Origin: Streptomyces mayonensis
GTDB taxonomy: Bacteria; Actinomycetota; Actinomycetes; Streptomycetales; Streptomycetaceae
Direction: 5' to 3'
Length of the DNA stretch: 47,524 nt
Assembly: GCF_018982965.1 (NCBI RefSeq)
Contig: NZ_JACBYP010000062.1
Coordinates: 1-47,524 of the forward strand
This document shows, piece by piece, positions 15,934-23,093 of this stretch (position 1 is the first letter of the stretch; the number at the start of each line of letters is the position of its first letter). The translations under genes were made by a program, and so were the position numbers. The notes beneath the pieces were generated by a model. It made no database searches. It was not told the DNA's origin and saw only the letters and a program-made list of their open reading frames with translations.

Positions 15934-16854
15934 GTGACCGGACGACTGATGCTCCTCGACACCGCCTCCCTCTACTTCCGCGCCTACTTCGGCGTACCGG
16001 ACTCCGTCAGGGCACCCGACGGCACCCCGGTGAACGCGGTGCGCGGGCTCCTCGACTTCATCGACCGCCTGGTGCGGGACCACCGGCCCGACCACCTGGT
16101 CGCCTGTATGGACGCCGACTGGCGGCCGCAGTGGCGGGTCGAGCTGATCCCCTCCTACAAGGCGCACCGCGTCGCCGAGGAACACCCGGCGGGGCCGGAC
16201 GAGGAGGAGGTGCCCGACACGCTGTCGCCGCAGGTCCCGGTCATCGAGGCCGTCCTCGACGCGCTCGGCATCGCCCGGGTCGGTGTGGCCGGATACGAGG
16301 CCGACGACGTCATCGGCACGTACACCGCGCGGGCCGCGGGACCCGTCGACATCGTCACCGGCGACCGGGACCTCTACCAGCTCGTCGACGACGCCCGCGG
16401 CGTGCGCGTGCTCTACCCCGTCAAGGGCGTCGGCACCCTCAGCCTCACCGACGAGGCGGCACTGCGCGAGAAGTACGGGGTGGACGGCCGCGGCTACGCC
16501 GACCTGGCGCTGCTGCGCGGCGACCCGAGCGACGGCCTGCCCGGCGTGCCCGGGATCGGCGAGAAGACGGCGGCGAAGCTGCTCGCCGAGTTCGGGGACC
16601 TGGCCGGCATCCGGGCCGCCGTCGGCGACCCGGCCGCGAAGCTCACGCCCTCGCAGCGCAAGCGGCTGACCGGGGCCGCCCCGTACCTCGATGTCGCCCC
16701 GAAGGTCGTCCGGGTCGCCGACGACGTGCCGCTGCCCGACGTCGGCACCGCACTGCCGCGCGCCCCGCGCGACGCGGCGGCCCTGGAGGGGCTGGCCGCC
16801 CGCTGGGGCCTGGGCGGATCGCTGCAGCGCCTGCTGACGACCCTCACCGCCTGA
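15934..16854 (+). CDS. Stand-alone 5'-3' exonuclease (PolA N-terminal-like, FEN family)
   Basis: A 306-residue protein of the 5' nuclease family. It begins MLLDTASLYFRAYFG (metal-binding Asp), then has VACMDADWRPQWRVELIPSYKAHR (the Asp, Arg and Lys of the active site), GYEADDVIGT and VTGDRDLYQLV (acidic metal ligands). The helix-hairpin-helix, GDPSDGLPGVPGIGEKTAAKLL, lies near residue 200. These enzymes remove 5' flaps and RNA primers. It is separate from DNA polymerase I, as is common in Streptomyces, which often carry an extra copy. The GTG at 15934 starts right before the first beta-strand; GAGG stands only 1 nt before it, so initiation may be leaderless. Confidence 0.88.
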   Translation: MTGRLMLLDTASLYFRAYFGVPDSVRAPDGTPVNAVRGLLDFIDRLVRDHRPDHLVACMDADWRPQWRVELIPSYKAHRVAEEHPAGPDEEEVPDTLSPQVPVIEAVLDALGIARVGVAGYEADDVIGTYTARAAGPVDIVTGDRDLYQLVDDARGVRVLYPVKGVGTLSLTDEAALREKYGVDGRGYADLALLRGDPSDGLPGVPGIGEKTAAKLLAEFGDLAGIRAAVGDPAAKLTPSQRKRLTGAAPYLDVAPKVVRVADDVPLPDVGTALPRAPRDAAALEGLAARWGLGGSLQRLLTTLTA

Positions 16855-16857
16855 ACG

Positions 16858-16871
16858 GTCGGCGTGCCGAC
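16858..16871. terminator. Small hairpin after the exonuclease gene
   Basis: GTCGGC (16858-16863) and GCCGAC (16866-16871) are inverted around GT, 4 bp after the stop codon. The loop is very short, so the folded form would open the inner pairs. It is a plausible weak terminator before the iron-box promoter. Confidence 0.35.
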
Positions 16872-16904
16872 GGCTTCCAGGAGCCACATACGGGCCGGGG
16901 ATGC

Positions 16905-16926
16905 TAGCTTAGGTAAACCTAAGCTA
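16905..16926. promoter_or_regulatory. Iron box (DmdR/IdeR-type operator)
   Basis: Perfect 10-bp arms TAGCTTAGGT (16905-16914) and ACCTAAGCTA (16917-16926) surround AA, 38 bp before the siderophore-interacting protein start. The TTAGGT...ACCTAA core is the hallmark of DtxR/IdeR/DmdR iron boxes. Aligned to the 19-bp consensus TTAGGTTAGGCTAACCTAA it matches at 14 positions, and it can be aligned from either strand, so two repressor dimers could bind. Iron-replete repression of the downstream gene is expected. Confidence 0.85.
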
Positions 16927-16964
16927 TAGATCGACACCGCACCGCAGGGAGCAGGGAGGCCGTG

Positions 16965-17810
16965 ATGGCAGACCGTCCGGTACGCAAGCCGCGCAAGCCG
17001 CACACCGCACAGGTCGTCCGCACCGAGCGGCTGACCCCGCACATGCAGCGTGTGGTGCTCGGCGGCGAGGGTCTGGCCGCGTTCTCCGCGGACACCTGCA
17101 CCGACCACTACGTGAAGCTGCTGTTCCCCTCCGGGGGCGCCACCTACCCGGAGCCGTTCGACATGGAGCGGATCCGCGAGGAGTTCCCGCGCGAGCAGTG
17201 GCCGGTGACCCGCACCTACACGGTGCGCCACTGGGACCCCGAGCACCGTGAGATGACGCTGGACTTCGTCATCCACGGCGACGAGGGGCTTGCCGGGCCC
17301 TGGGCCCAGCGGGTCCGGCCGGGCGAGACCGTCCACTTCATGGGGCCCGGCGGCGCCTACGCGCCCGACACGTCTGCCGACTGGCACCTGCTCGCCGGTG
17401 ACGAGAGCGCGCTGCCCGCCATCGCCCGGTCCCTGGAGGCGCTGCCCGACGGTGCCCGGGCCTTCGCCTTCGTGGAGATCGACGGGCCCCACGAGGAGCA
17501 GAAGATCGACTCCGACGTGGAGGTCGTCTGGCTGCACCGCGGCGACCGCCCGGTCGGCCAGGCCCTGGTCGAGGCGGTGCGCGCGCTGGAGTTCCCCGCA
17601 GGCCGCCTGCACGCCTTCGTCCACGGCGAGGCGGCCTGTGTGAAGGAGCTGCGCCGGTACCTGCGGGTGGAGCGCGAGATCCCCCGCGAGGACCTGTCCA
17701 TCTCCGGCTACTGGCGGCTCGGCCACAACGAGGACGGCTGGCAGGCCTCGAAGCGCGAGTGGAACGCCCGCATCGAGGCCGAACAGGAGCCGGGCGCCAC
17801 CGCCGCGTAA
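16965..17810 (+). CDS. Siderophore-interacting protein (FAD-dependent ferric-siderophore reductase)
   Basis: A 281-residue cytosolic flavoprotein of the ViuB/SIP family. The FAD-binding part has RTYTVRHWDPE (RxYS/T-type motif), LDFVIHGDEGLAGPWAQ and GETVHFMGPGGAY. The C-terminal NAD(P)H-binding domain contains LLAGDESALPAIARSLEALP and HAFVHGEAACVKELRRYL, and it ends with the conserved SISGYWRLGHNEDGW motif. The enzyme reduces ferric siderophores to release iron. ATG 16965 is preceded by GGGAGG; a GTG at 16962 is adjacent. The iron box directly upstream explains its control. No siderophore biosynthesis gene is present. Confidence 0.92.
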   Translation: MADRPVRKPRKPHTAQVVRTERLTPHMQRVVLGGEGLAAFSADTCTDHYVKLLFPSGGATYPEPFDMERIREEFPREQWPVTRTYTVRHWDPEHREMTLDFVIHGDEGLAGPWAQRVRPGETVHFMGPGGAYAPDTSADWHLLAGDESALPAIARSLEALPDGARAFAFVEIDGPHEEQKIDSDVEVVWLHRGDRPVGQALVEAVRALEFPAGRLHAFVHGEAACVKELRRYLRVEREIPREDLSISGYWRLGHNEDGWQASKREWNARIEAEQEPGATAA

Positions 17811-17818
17811 CGCCCCGC

Positions 17819-17838
17819 CCCGCCGAGCACCCGGCGGG
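17819..17838. terminator. Hairpin terminator after the siderophore-interacting protein gene
   Basis: CCCGCCG (17819-17825) pairs with CGGCGGG (17832-17838) across a 6-nt loop, 8 bp after the stop codon. Position and stem strength fit a transcription terminator. Confidence 0.6.
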
Positions 17839-18290
17839 CCGCACCTTCCAGCGGGCCACACCTTCCAGTCGGCAGCCCGGCACCCCGGCACCCCGGCACG
17901 AATGCCCCCGGCAGCAACCGCCGCGCGACCACCTCTGCCGGCGTGCCGGGCGCACGCGCACCCAAGCACCACCGCGGGCCACCCCCTGCGCCCCGCACAC
18001 GCCCTCCCCGAACGAACCGCCACCACCCCACCGGCACCCCGCGCCGCGCCGGCCCGCGCCCCGGCCTTGCCCGGCTCACCGCCGGGCCCGGCACCAGCCG
18101 CACACCACACTCGCCGGACCGGGGCACAGCGCCCGTGCCCGGCCCCGACTCCGGACACCCGGAACCCGCCGGCGCGACGGCCCCCGCGCATCCGGCCGTC
18201 CGGCTCCGGTCCACCGGTGCGCGAGCGTCGTCGCGCGGACCGCGCCCGCAGCCCCGCCCCGCGGGAGCGCCGGGGCAAGGACCGTCGGGG
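17839..18290. other. Intergenic region with short tandem repeats
   Basis: About 450 bp between convergent genes. A 17-bp unit GCGGGCCRCACCTTCCA is repeated directly around 17834-17867, and CACCCCGG repeats at 17881-17899. Open frames on both strands run through the region but have Arg/Pro/Ala-rich translations without motifs. I see no gene here. Confidence 0.5.
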
Positions 18291-18872
18291 TCAGGCGCCG
18301 CGCACGCGGGCGTGCAGGTGCATGTCGTGCCAGCCGTCTGGGTGGAGGACGGCACGGCGCTTGGTGCCCTCCAGGCCGAAGCCGCTCTTGCCCGCGACCC
18401 GGCACGACGCCTCGTTGGCGACGGCGTGCAGCAGTTCCAGGCGCTGGAAGCCGATCTCGTCCAGGGCCCAGTGGGCGAGCGCCCGCGCGGCCCGGGCGGC
18501 GACGCCCCGCCCGCGTGCGGCCGGCGCCGTCCAGTAGGCGACCTCGGCCACCCCGTCGCCGAGCACCACCTCCCGCAGTCCGACCCGGCCCAGCAGCCGG
18601 TCGTCCGACGCGTCGGCCACCGCCCACTGGACGCTCCGCTCCCCCTCCCACGCCCGCTGCCACTCGGCGATCCACCCGCGCACCTCTTCCTCGGAGTCGG
18701 CGGCACGGGCGTGCCACTGGTGCATCAGCGGATCCTGGAAGACGGCGTGGACGGCGGGAGCGTCGTCGGTGCGCCACGGACGCAGCAGCAGTCCGTCGCC
18801 GGTGGACAGGGTGGGCTGCGGGGTTCGGGAGAGGGTGCCGTCGGCGAGGACCGGGCGAGTCAGGTAGGGCAT
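18291..18872 (-). CDS. GNAT-family N-acetyltransferase (RimJ/RimL-like)
   Basis: A 193-residue acetyltransferase. It starts with LLLRPWRTDDAPAVHAVFQDPLMHQW, the N-terminal strand and helix of RimJ/RimL-like GNATs. The acetyl-CoA pyrophosphate loop is TAPAARGRGVAARAARAL near residue 130, and the C-terminal part is FQRLELLHAVANEASCRVAGKSGFGLEGTKR. ATG 18872 is chosen because GCAGGA lies about 8 nt before it; another ATG at 18881 is in frame. The start regions of this gene and the divergent pseudouridine synthase are about 100 bp apart. The substrate is unknown; related proteins acetylate ribosomal N-termini, antibiotics or small amines. Confidence 0.82.
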   Translation of the reverse strand: MPYLTRPVLADGTLSRTPQPTLSTGDGLLLRPWRTDDAPAVHAVFQDPLMHQWHARAADSEEEVRGWIAEWQRAWEGERSVQWAVADASDDRLLGRVGLREVVLGDGVAEVAYWTAPAARGRGVAARAARALAHWALDEIGFQRLELLHAVANEASCRVAGKSGFGLEGTKRRAVLHPDGWHDMHLHARVRGA

Positions 18873-18969
18873 GGACTGCATCCTGCCAACGCCCCGGACC
18901 GCGTCCCAGCGCTTTTCCGGCGACGGCGCCCCGCCTTCGGACCGCACCGCGCCCGTACGCTGGCAGGTG

Positions 18970-19926
18970 ATGAGACGCCGCACCCCTCCCCCGCCCTCGC
19001 CCCTGCCGCAGCGCGCCGGCATCGACGCGGTGCGGGTGCGGCTGCCCGCGGGCGGGGCGTGGTCCACGGTGCGCGACCACCTCGCGGAACGGCTGTCCGG
19101 CGCGGGCCCCGGCGTGGTCGACGGCATGTTCGCCGCCGGGCTCTTCGTGGGCGCGGACGGGCGGCCGGTGCCGGACGACGCACCGTACGAGCCGGGGATG
19201 TACGTGTGGTTCCACCGGGAGCCGCCCGCCGAGGTGCCGGTGCCCTTCCCGCTGGAGGTCGTCCACCGCGACGAGCACGTCGTCGTCGCCGACAAACCGC
19301 ACTTCCTGGCCACCACCCCGCGCGGCAGCCACGTCACCGAGACCGCGCTGGCCCGGCTCCGCCGGGAGCTGGACCTCCCCTCGCTCGGTGCCGCGCACCG
19401 GCTGGACCGGCTCACCGCGGGGCTGGTCCTGTTCACGGTGCGCCCCGGGGAGCGCGGCGCCTACCAGACCCTGTTCCGGGACCGCCGGGTGCACAAGGAG
19501 TACGAGGCCGTCGCCCCGTACGACCCCGCGCTCGCCCTGCCCCGCACCGTGCGCAGCCGGATCGTCAAGGAACGCGGGATCCTGGCCGCCCGCGAGGTCG
19601 GGGGCGAGCCCAACGCGGTGAGCCGGGTGGAACTGCTGGAGCACCGGCCGGAACGGGGCCTCGGCCGGTACCGGCTGGTACCCGGCACCGGCCAGACCCA
19701 TCAGCTGCGCGTCCACATGAGCACGCTCGGCATCGCGATCCTCGGCGACCCCCTCTACCCCGGGGTGGCCGCCCCCGTCCCGGCCGGCGACTTCCGGCGC
19801 CCCCTGCAACTGCTCGCGCGGGAACTGGCGTTCACCGATCCGGTCACGGGACGCGAGCACCGCTTCCGCAGCACGAGGTCCCTCGGCGCGTGGTCGGCGT
19901 ACGAGGAGTGGGCCGCGGGTCAGTAG
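18970..19926 (+). CDS. RluA-family pseudouridine synthase
   Basis: A 318-residue protein. The catalytic motif is AAHRLDRLTAGLVLFT, with the essential aspartate in RLD near residue 145. Upstream are VVHRDEHVVVADKPHFLATTPRG and, downstream, YRLVPGTGQTHQLRVHMSTLGIAILGDPLYPG, both conserved in the RluA/RsuA group. An N-terminal extension with an S4-like region (GGAWSTVRDHLAERLSG...VDGMFAAGLFVG) precedes the catalytic domain. It isomerises uridine to pseudouridine in rRNA or tRNA; the target base is not predictable here. ATG 18970 is used, with a GTG 3 bp earlier. The stop overlaps the convergent P450 stop by 7 bp. Confidence 0.88.
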   Translation: MRRRTPPPPSPLPQRAGIDAVRVRLPAGGAWSTVRDHLAERLSGAGPGVVDGMFAAGLFVGADGRPVPDDAPYEPGMYVWFHREPPAEVPVPFPLEVVHRDEHVVVADKPHFLATTPRGSHVTETALARLRRELDLPSLGAAHRLDRLTAGLVLFTVRPGERGAYQTLFRDRRVHKEYEAVAPYDPALALPRTVRSRIVKERGILAAREVGGEPNAVSRVELLEHRPERGLGRYRLVPGTGQTHQLRVHMSTLGIAILGDPLYPGVAAPVPAGDFRRPLQLLARELAFTDPVTGREHRFRSTRSLGAWSAYEEWAAGQ

Positions 19927-21434
19927 CCGCGCCACCAGAGCAGGAAGCGCTGCCAGGCGCCGCGGGGGCGGGGCGGTTCGGTGCCCGGCGCCGACGGGGC
20001 CGGGGCGGCCGTCGCGGGCACGGTGACCGGTACCGGATCCGGGCCGGGCGGGTACGACGGCATCCGCGGGGCGCTGTGCTGCTCGGGTTTCGGGAGGCCG
20101 ACGTGCCAGGCGTCGCGCGGCGCCGGTACGGGGGTGTGGCTGGGCTGCTGCATGATGTCCTGCTGGGCCCTCGGCTCGAACCGCACCGGCAGTTCCACCA
20201 GGTGCCGGGAGGCGATCGACGACCGCCACCGCAGCTCGTCCTCGTCGCAGTCGAGCTGGACGTCGGGCAGCCGCATCAGCAGCGCGTCGATGCCGGCGTC
20301 GGCGATGGCGCGGCCGATGTCCTGGCCGGGGCACTCGTGCGGGCCGCCGCCGAAGGCGAGGTGGGCGCGGTTGCCCATCATGCTGGCGTCCAGGTCCGGG
20401 CGGATGCGCGGGTCCACGTTGCCCGGTGCGATGCCGAGCAGCAGGCCGTCGCCGGCGCGGATGCGCCGCCCGCCCAGCTCCGTCTCCTGCTTGGCGAAGT
20501 AGGCGAGGACGGTGCTGAACGGCGGCTCGTCCCACAGGGACTGCTCCACCGCCTCGGGCACGGTCATCTGGCCGCCGCTGAGCTGGGCGCGGAAGCCGGG
20601 GTCGGTGAGCACCACCCGCAGTACGTTGCCGATGAGGTTGACGGTGGCCTCGTAGGCGGCCAGGAGGACCACGCGAAGGTGCTCGCGGACCTCGTCGTCG
20701 GAGAGTCCGGCGGGGTGCGTGACGAGACGGCCGGCGATGTCGTCCTGCGGGTCGGCCCGGCGGGCGGTGGCGAGCCGGCTCAGGGCCTCCATGACGTACG
20801 CGTGGCTGGCGATCGCCGTGTCGGTGCCCTTGAGGGTGTCGCGGGCCGCCTCCACCATCCGGTCGCTGTAGTCGTCCGGCATGCCGAGCAGGTGGCACAT
20901 CACGCCCATCGGCAGGTGCTCGGCGAACTGGCCGACGAGATCGGCGCGGCCCTCCTCGCAGAACCGGTTGACGATGCGCTGGCTGTACCGCTTGATGTGG
21001 CGGCGCAGTTCCCGGAAGTCGAGCCCGGACATGGCGCTGGTGACCGCGCCGCGCAGCCGCTTGTGCTCATCGCCCTCGGCGTGGGAGCAGATGGGCTGCC
21101 AGGCGATGTGCGGCATCAGCGGGTGGTCGGGTTTGACCATGCCCTCGTTGAGCGGGGTCCAGATCCTGCTGTCGCGGGAGAACTGGGCGGGGGTGCTCAC
21201 CATGTGCAGGTTCTCGGCGTGGCCGAGGACCACCCACATGGGTACGTCGTCGTGGAGCAGGGCGGGCGCCACCGGCCCGTGCTGCTCGCGGAGCTTCTCG
21301 TAGAGTTCTTCGAGGTCGTCCGCCTCGTGCAGCCGGTGCAGCCCGCCCGGGCCGAGGCCGTGGGCCGGGCAGCCGGGCGGTGGTTCGAGCAGGGGGTCGC
21401 CCGTTCCGGTCGGGGAGTGGCGTTCAGGCGTCAC
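19920..21434 (-). CDS. Conservon cytochrome P450, CYP157-like, without ExxR (cvnE/RarE type)
   Basis: A 504-residue P450-fold protein, last gene of the conservon. The haem loop FGGGPHECPG (residues 361-370, Cys368) is intact. The K-helix that should read ExxR reads EQSLW (297-301), so the otherwise near-universal Arg is absent. The I-helix reads AAYEAT (259-264) where A/G-G-x-D/E-T is usual. Loss of ExxR with an EQSLW motif has been described for the CYP157 family of Streptomyces, to which this protein probably belongs. An unusual Pro-rich tail of about 70 residues (435-504) ends WQRFLLWWRGY. GTG 21434 has GGAG 9 nt upstream; the TTG at 21452 is less likely. In S. coelicolor the matching gene is rarE, in an operon that restrains aerial mycelium formation. 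Confidence 0.88.
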   Translation of the reverse strand: MTPERHSPTGTGDPLLEPPPGCPAHGLGPGGLHRLHEADDLEELYEKLREQHGPVAPALLHDDVPMWVVLGHAENLHMVSTPAQFSRDSRIWTPLNEGMVKPDHPLMPHIAWQPICSHAEGDEHKRLRGAVTSAMSGLDFRELRRHIKRYSQRIVNRFCEEGRADLVGQFAEHLPMGVMCHLLGMPDDYSDRMVEAARDTLKGTDTAIASHAYVMEALSRLATARRADPQDDIAGRLVTHPAGLSDDEVREHLRVVLLAAYEATVNLIGNVLRVVLTDPGFRAQLSGGQMTVPEAVEQSLWDEPPFSTVLAYFAKQETELGGRRIRAGDGLLLGIAPGNVDPRIRPDLDASMMGNRAHLAFGGGPHECPGQDIGRAIADAGIDALLMRLPDVQLDCDEDELRWRSSIASRHLVELPVRFEPRAQQDIMQQPSHTPVPAPRDAWHVGLPKPEQHSAPRMPSYPPGPDPVPVTVPATAAPAPSAPGTEPPRPRGAWQRFLLWWRGY

Positions 21435-21463
21435 AGTCTCGCTCCGCAACAAGTGGTGTGGGT

Positions 21464-21653
<190 letters not shown>

Positions 21654-22274
21654 TCAGGTCAGCGCGCCCTTCATGGCGAGGGCGTGCAGGAAGCGCATCA
21701 GGGTCATCAGGACGTCCCGGCTGGAGGCACGGCGCCGTACGTCGCAGTCGAGGATGGGGATCTCCTCGGGCAGGTCGAGGGCGGTCCGCAGCTCCGCGAC
21801 GGGGTAACGGGGCGCGTCGGGGAAGGAGTTGACGGCGACCACGAAGGGCACGCCGCGCTCCTCCAGGCGGCCCATGACGTCGAAGCTGACCTCCAGGCGG
21901 CGGGTGTCGACGAGGACGACGGCGCCGAGGGCGCCCTCGAACAGGCCGTTCCACAGGAACCAGAAGCGCTCCTGGCCGGGCGTGCCGAAGAGGTAGAGCA
22001 CCAGTTGGTCGGTGATGGTGATGCGGCCGAAGTCCATGGCGACCGTGGTGGCCGTCTTGGAGGCGGAGCCGAAGTTGTCGTCGACGCCGATGCCGGCCTG
22101 GGTCATCGTCTCCTCGGTGGTCAGCGGTCTGATCTCGCTGACCGAGCCGACCATCGTGGTCTTGCCGACACCGAACCCGCCGACGATGACGATCTTCACG
22201 GCGGCTTCGGCGGTGTGGGGCAGTTGGTCCTCGGTCCGTGGGCCCGGGATCGTGTCAGAGTTTTTGAAGTCCAT
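21654..22274 (-). CDS. Conservon GTPase (cvnD/RarD type)
   Basis: A 206-residue small GTP-binding protein related to MglA and other prokaryotic Ras-like proteins. The G1 loop GGFGVGKTT is at 32-40, the switch region has PLTTEETMTQ, and G3 reads LFGTPGQERF. The usual NKxD is replaced by AVNSFPD, as seen in other conservon GTPases. In conservons the CvnA-D proteins form a membrane-associated complex likened to eukaryotic G-protein-coupled signalling. The ATG at 22274 overlaps cvnC by 20 nt. Its 3' end abuts the abnormal G/C-only stretch but the C-terminus (MKGALT, TGA) looks normal. Confidence 0.92.
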   Translation of the reverse strand: MDFKNSDTIPGPRTEDQLPHTAEAAVKIVIVGGFGVGKTTMVGSVSEIRPLTTEETMTQAGIGVDDNFGSASKTATTVAMDFGRITITDQLVLYLFGTPGQERFWFLWNGLFEGALGAVVLVDTRRLEVSFDVMGRLEERGVPFVVAVNSFPDAPRYPVAELRTALDLPEEIPILDCDVRRRASSRDVLMTLMRFLHALAMKGALT

Positions 22275-22689
22275 GCATCACCGCTTCGAGGAGGTTTCGG
22301 TCGGCGACCCTCTGGCGGACGATCGGCGCGCGGGCGTGCACCAGTTCCGTCGCCAGCAGGTCGGTGAGCAGCACGGTCACCACGCTGAACGGCAGGCTCA
22401 GGTAGGCCGACAGTTCGGCCACGGACAGGGGCGCGGCGCACAGCCGCAGCAGGGCGGCCTGTTCGGGGGTGGCGGACACCGGCGGGTCGGCCCGGGCCAC
22501 GATCAGGGTGACCAGGTCGATGTCGGCGCGCTCGCCGCCGCCCTCGCCGCCGATGACGAAGAGCCGCTCGGGGTTGCGGGTCTCGCCCTCTTTGCCGGAC
22601 GCGCCGGACGCGCCGGGCCGGCCGGACGGCGGTAAGGCGGCGGGCCGGTCCTGTCCGGGAGATCGCCTCTGGCGCCTGGGAGGAGTCAT
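22255..22689 (-). CDS. Conservon DUF742 protein (cvnC/RarC type)
   Basis: A 144-residue protein with a basic, disordered N-terminus (about 1-35) and a winged-helix-like DUF742 domain (RLFVIGGEG..., VTLIVARADPP, LRLCAAPLSVAELSAYLSLPFSVVTVLLTDLL). DUF742 proteins always accompany CvnA, CvnB and CvnD and are thought to link the sensor to the GTPase. ATG 22689 overlaps the cvnB stop by 4 nt (ATGA), and the 3' end overlaps cvnD by 20 nt, so the cassette is tightly coupled. Confidence 0.9.
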   Translation of the reverse strand: MTPPRRQRRSPGQDRPAALPPSGRPGASGASGKEGETRNPERLFVIGGEGGGERADIDLVTLIVARADPPVSATPEQAALLRLCAAPLSVAELSAYLSLPFSVVTVLLTDLLATELVHARAPIVRQRVADRNLLEAVMHGLQKL

Positions 22690-23093
22690 ACGGTCTGCCC
22701 GTTGCGCCGTGCGGGGCTGGTCAGGTGGGGACCGATGCGGGCCACCAGGTCGGCCATGCTCAGCCCCATCCTGCCGGGTTCGCAGCGCACGTCGGAGAGG
22801 ACGGCGAGATAGGCGTTGGGACCGGCCGCCATCAGGTAGAAGTAGCCGCCGTTCATCTCGATGAGCACCATCTTCATGTCGCCGTCGCTGGTGGGGATCT
22901 CCTGGCTGACGGCGCTCGCCAGGCTCTGCAGGCCCGCGCAGGCCGCGGCGACGCGGTCGGCGGCGTCGGGGTCGCCGGAGTAGCGGGCGATGCGCAGGCC
23001 GTCGGCGGAGAGCACCACGATCATCTCGATGCCGGGGACACCGTCGTAGAGGTCCCTGAGCATCCAGTCGAACTTGCCTTGCTGCTCGATCAC
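22686..23093 (-). CDS. Conservon roadblock/LC7 protein (cvnB/RarB type)
   Basis: A 135-residue protein with a single roadblock/LC7 (MglB-like) domain: FDWMLRDLYDGVPGIEMIVVLSADGLRIARYSGD, then AAACAGLQSLASAVSQ and GGYFYLMAAGPNAYLAVLSD. In conservons it is the probable regulator of the CvnD GTPase, as MglB is for MglA. The GTG start at 23093 overlaps the cvnA stop by 4 nt (GTGA) and the 3' end overlaps cvnC by 4 nt, which fixes the start. Confidence 0.92.
   Translation of the reverse strand: MIEQQGKFDWMLRDLYDGVPGIEMIVVLSADGLRIARYSGDPDAADRVAAACAGLQSLASAVSQEIPTSDGDMKMVLIEMNGGYFYLMAAGPNAYLAVLSDVRCEPGRMGLSMADLVARIGPHLTSPARRNGQTV

Noticed and set aside
18076..20898. Long minus-strand frame across the GNAT and pseudouridine synthase genes
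   Set aside because: Arg/Pro-rich shadow translation with no conserved sequence; covers a strongly supported gene on the other strand.
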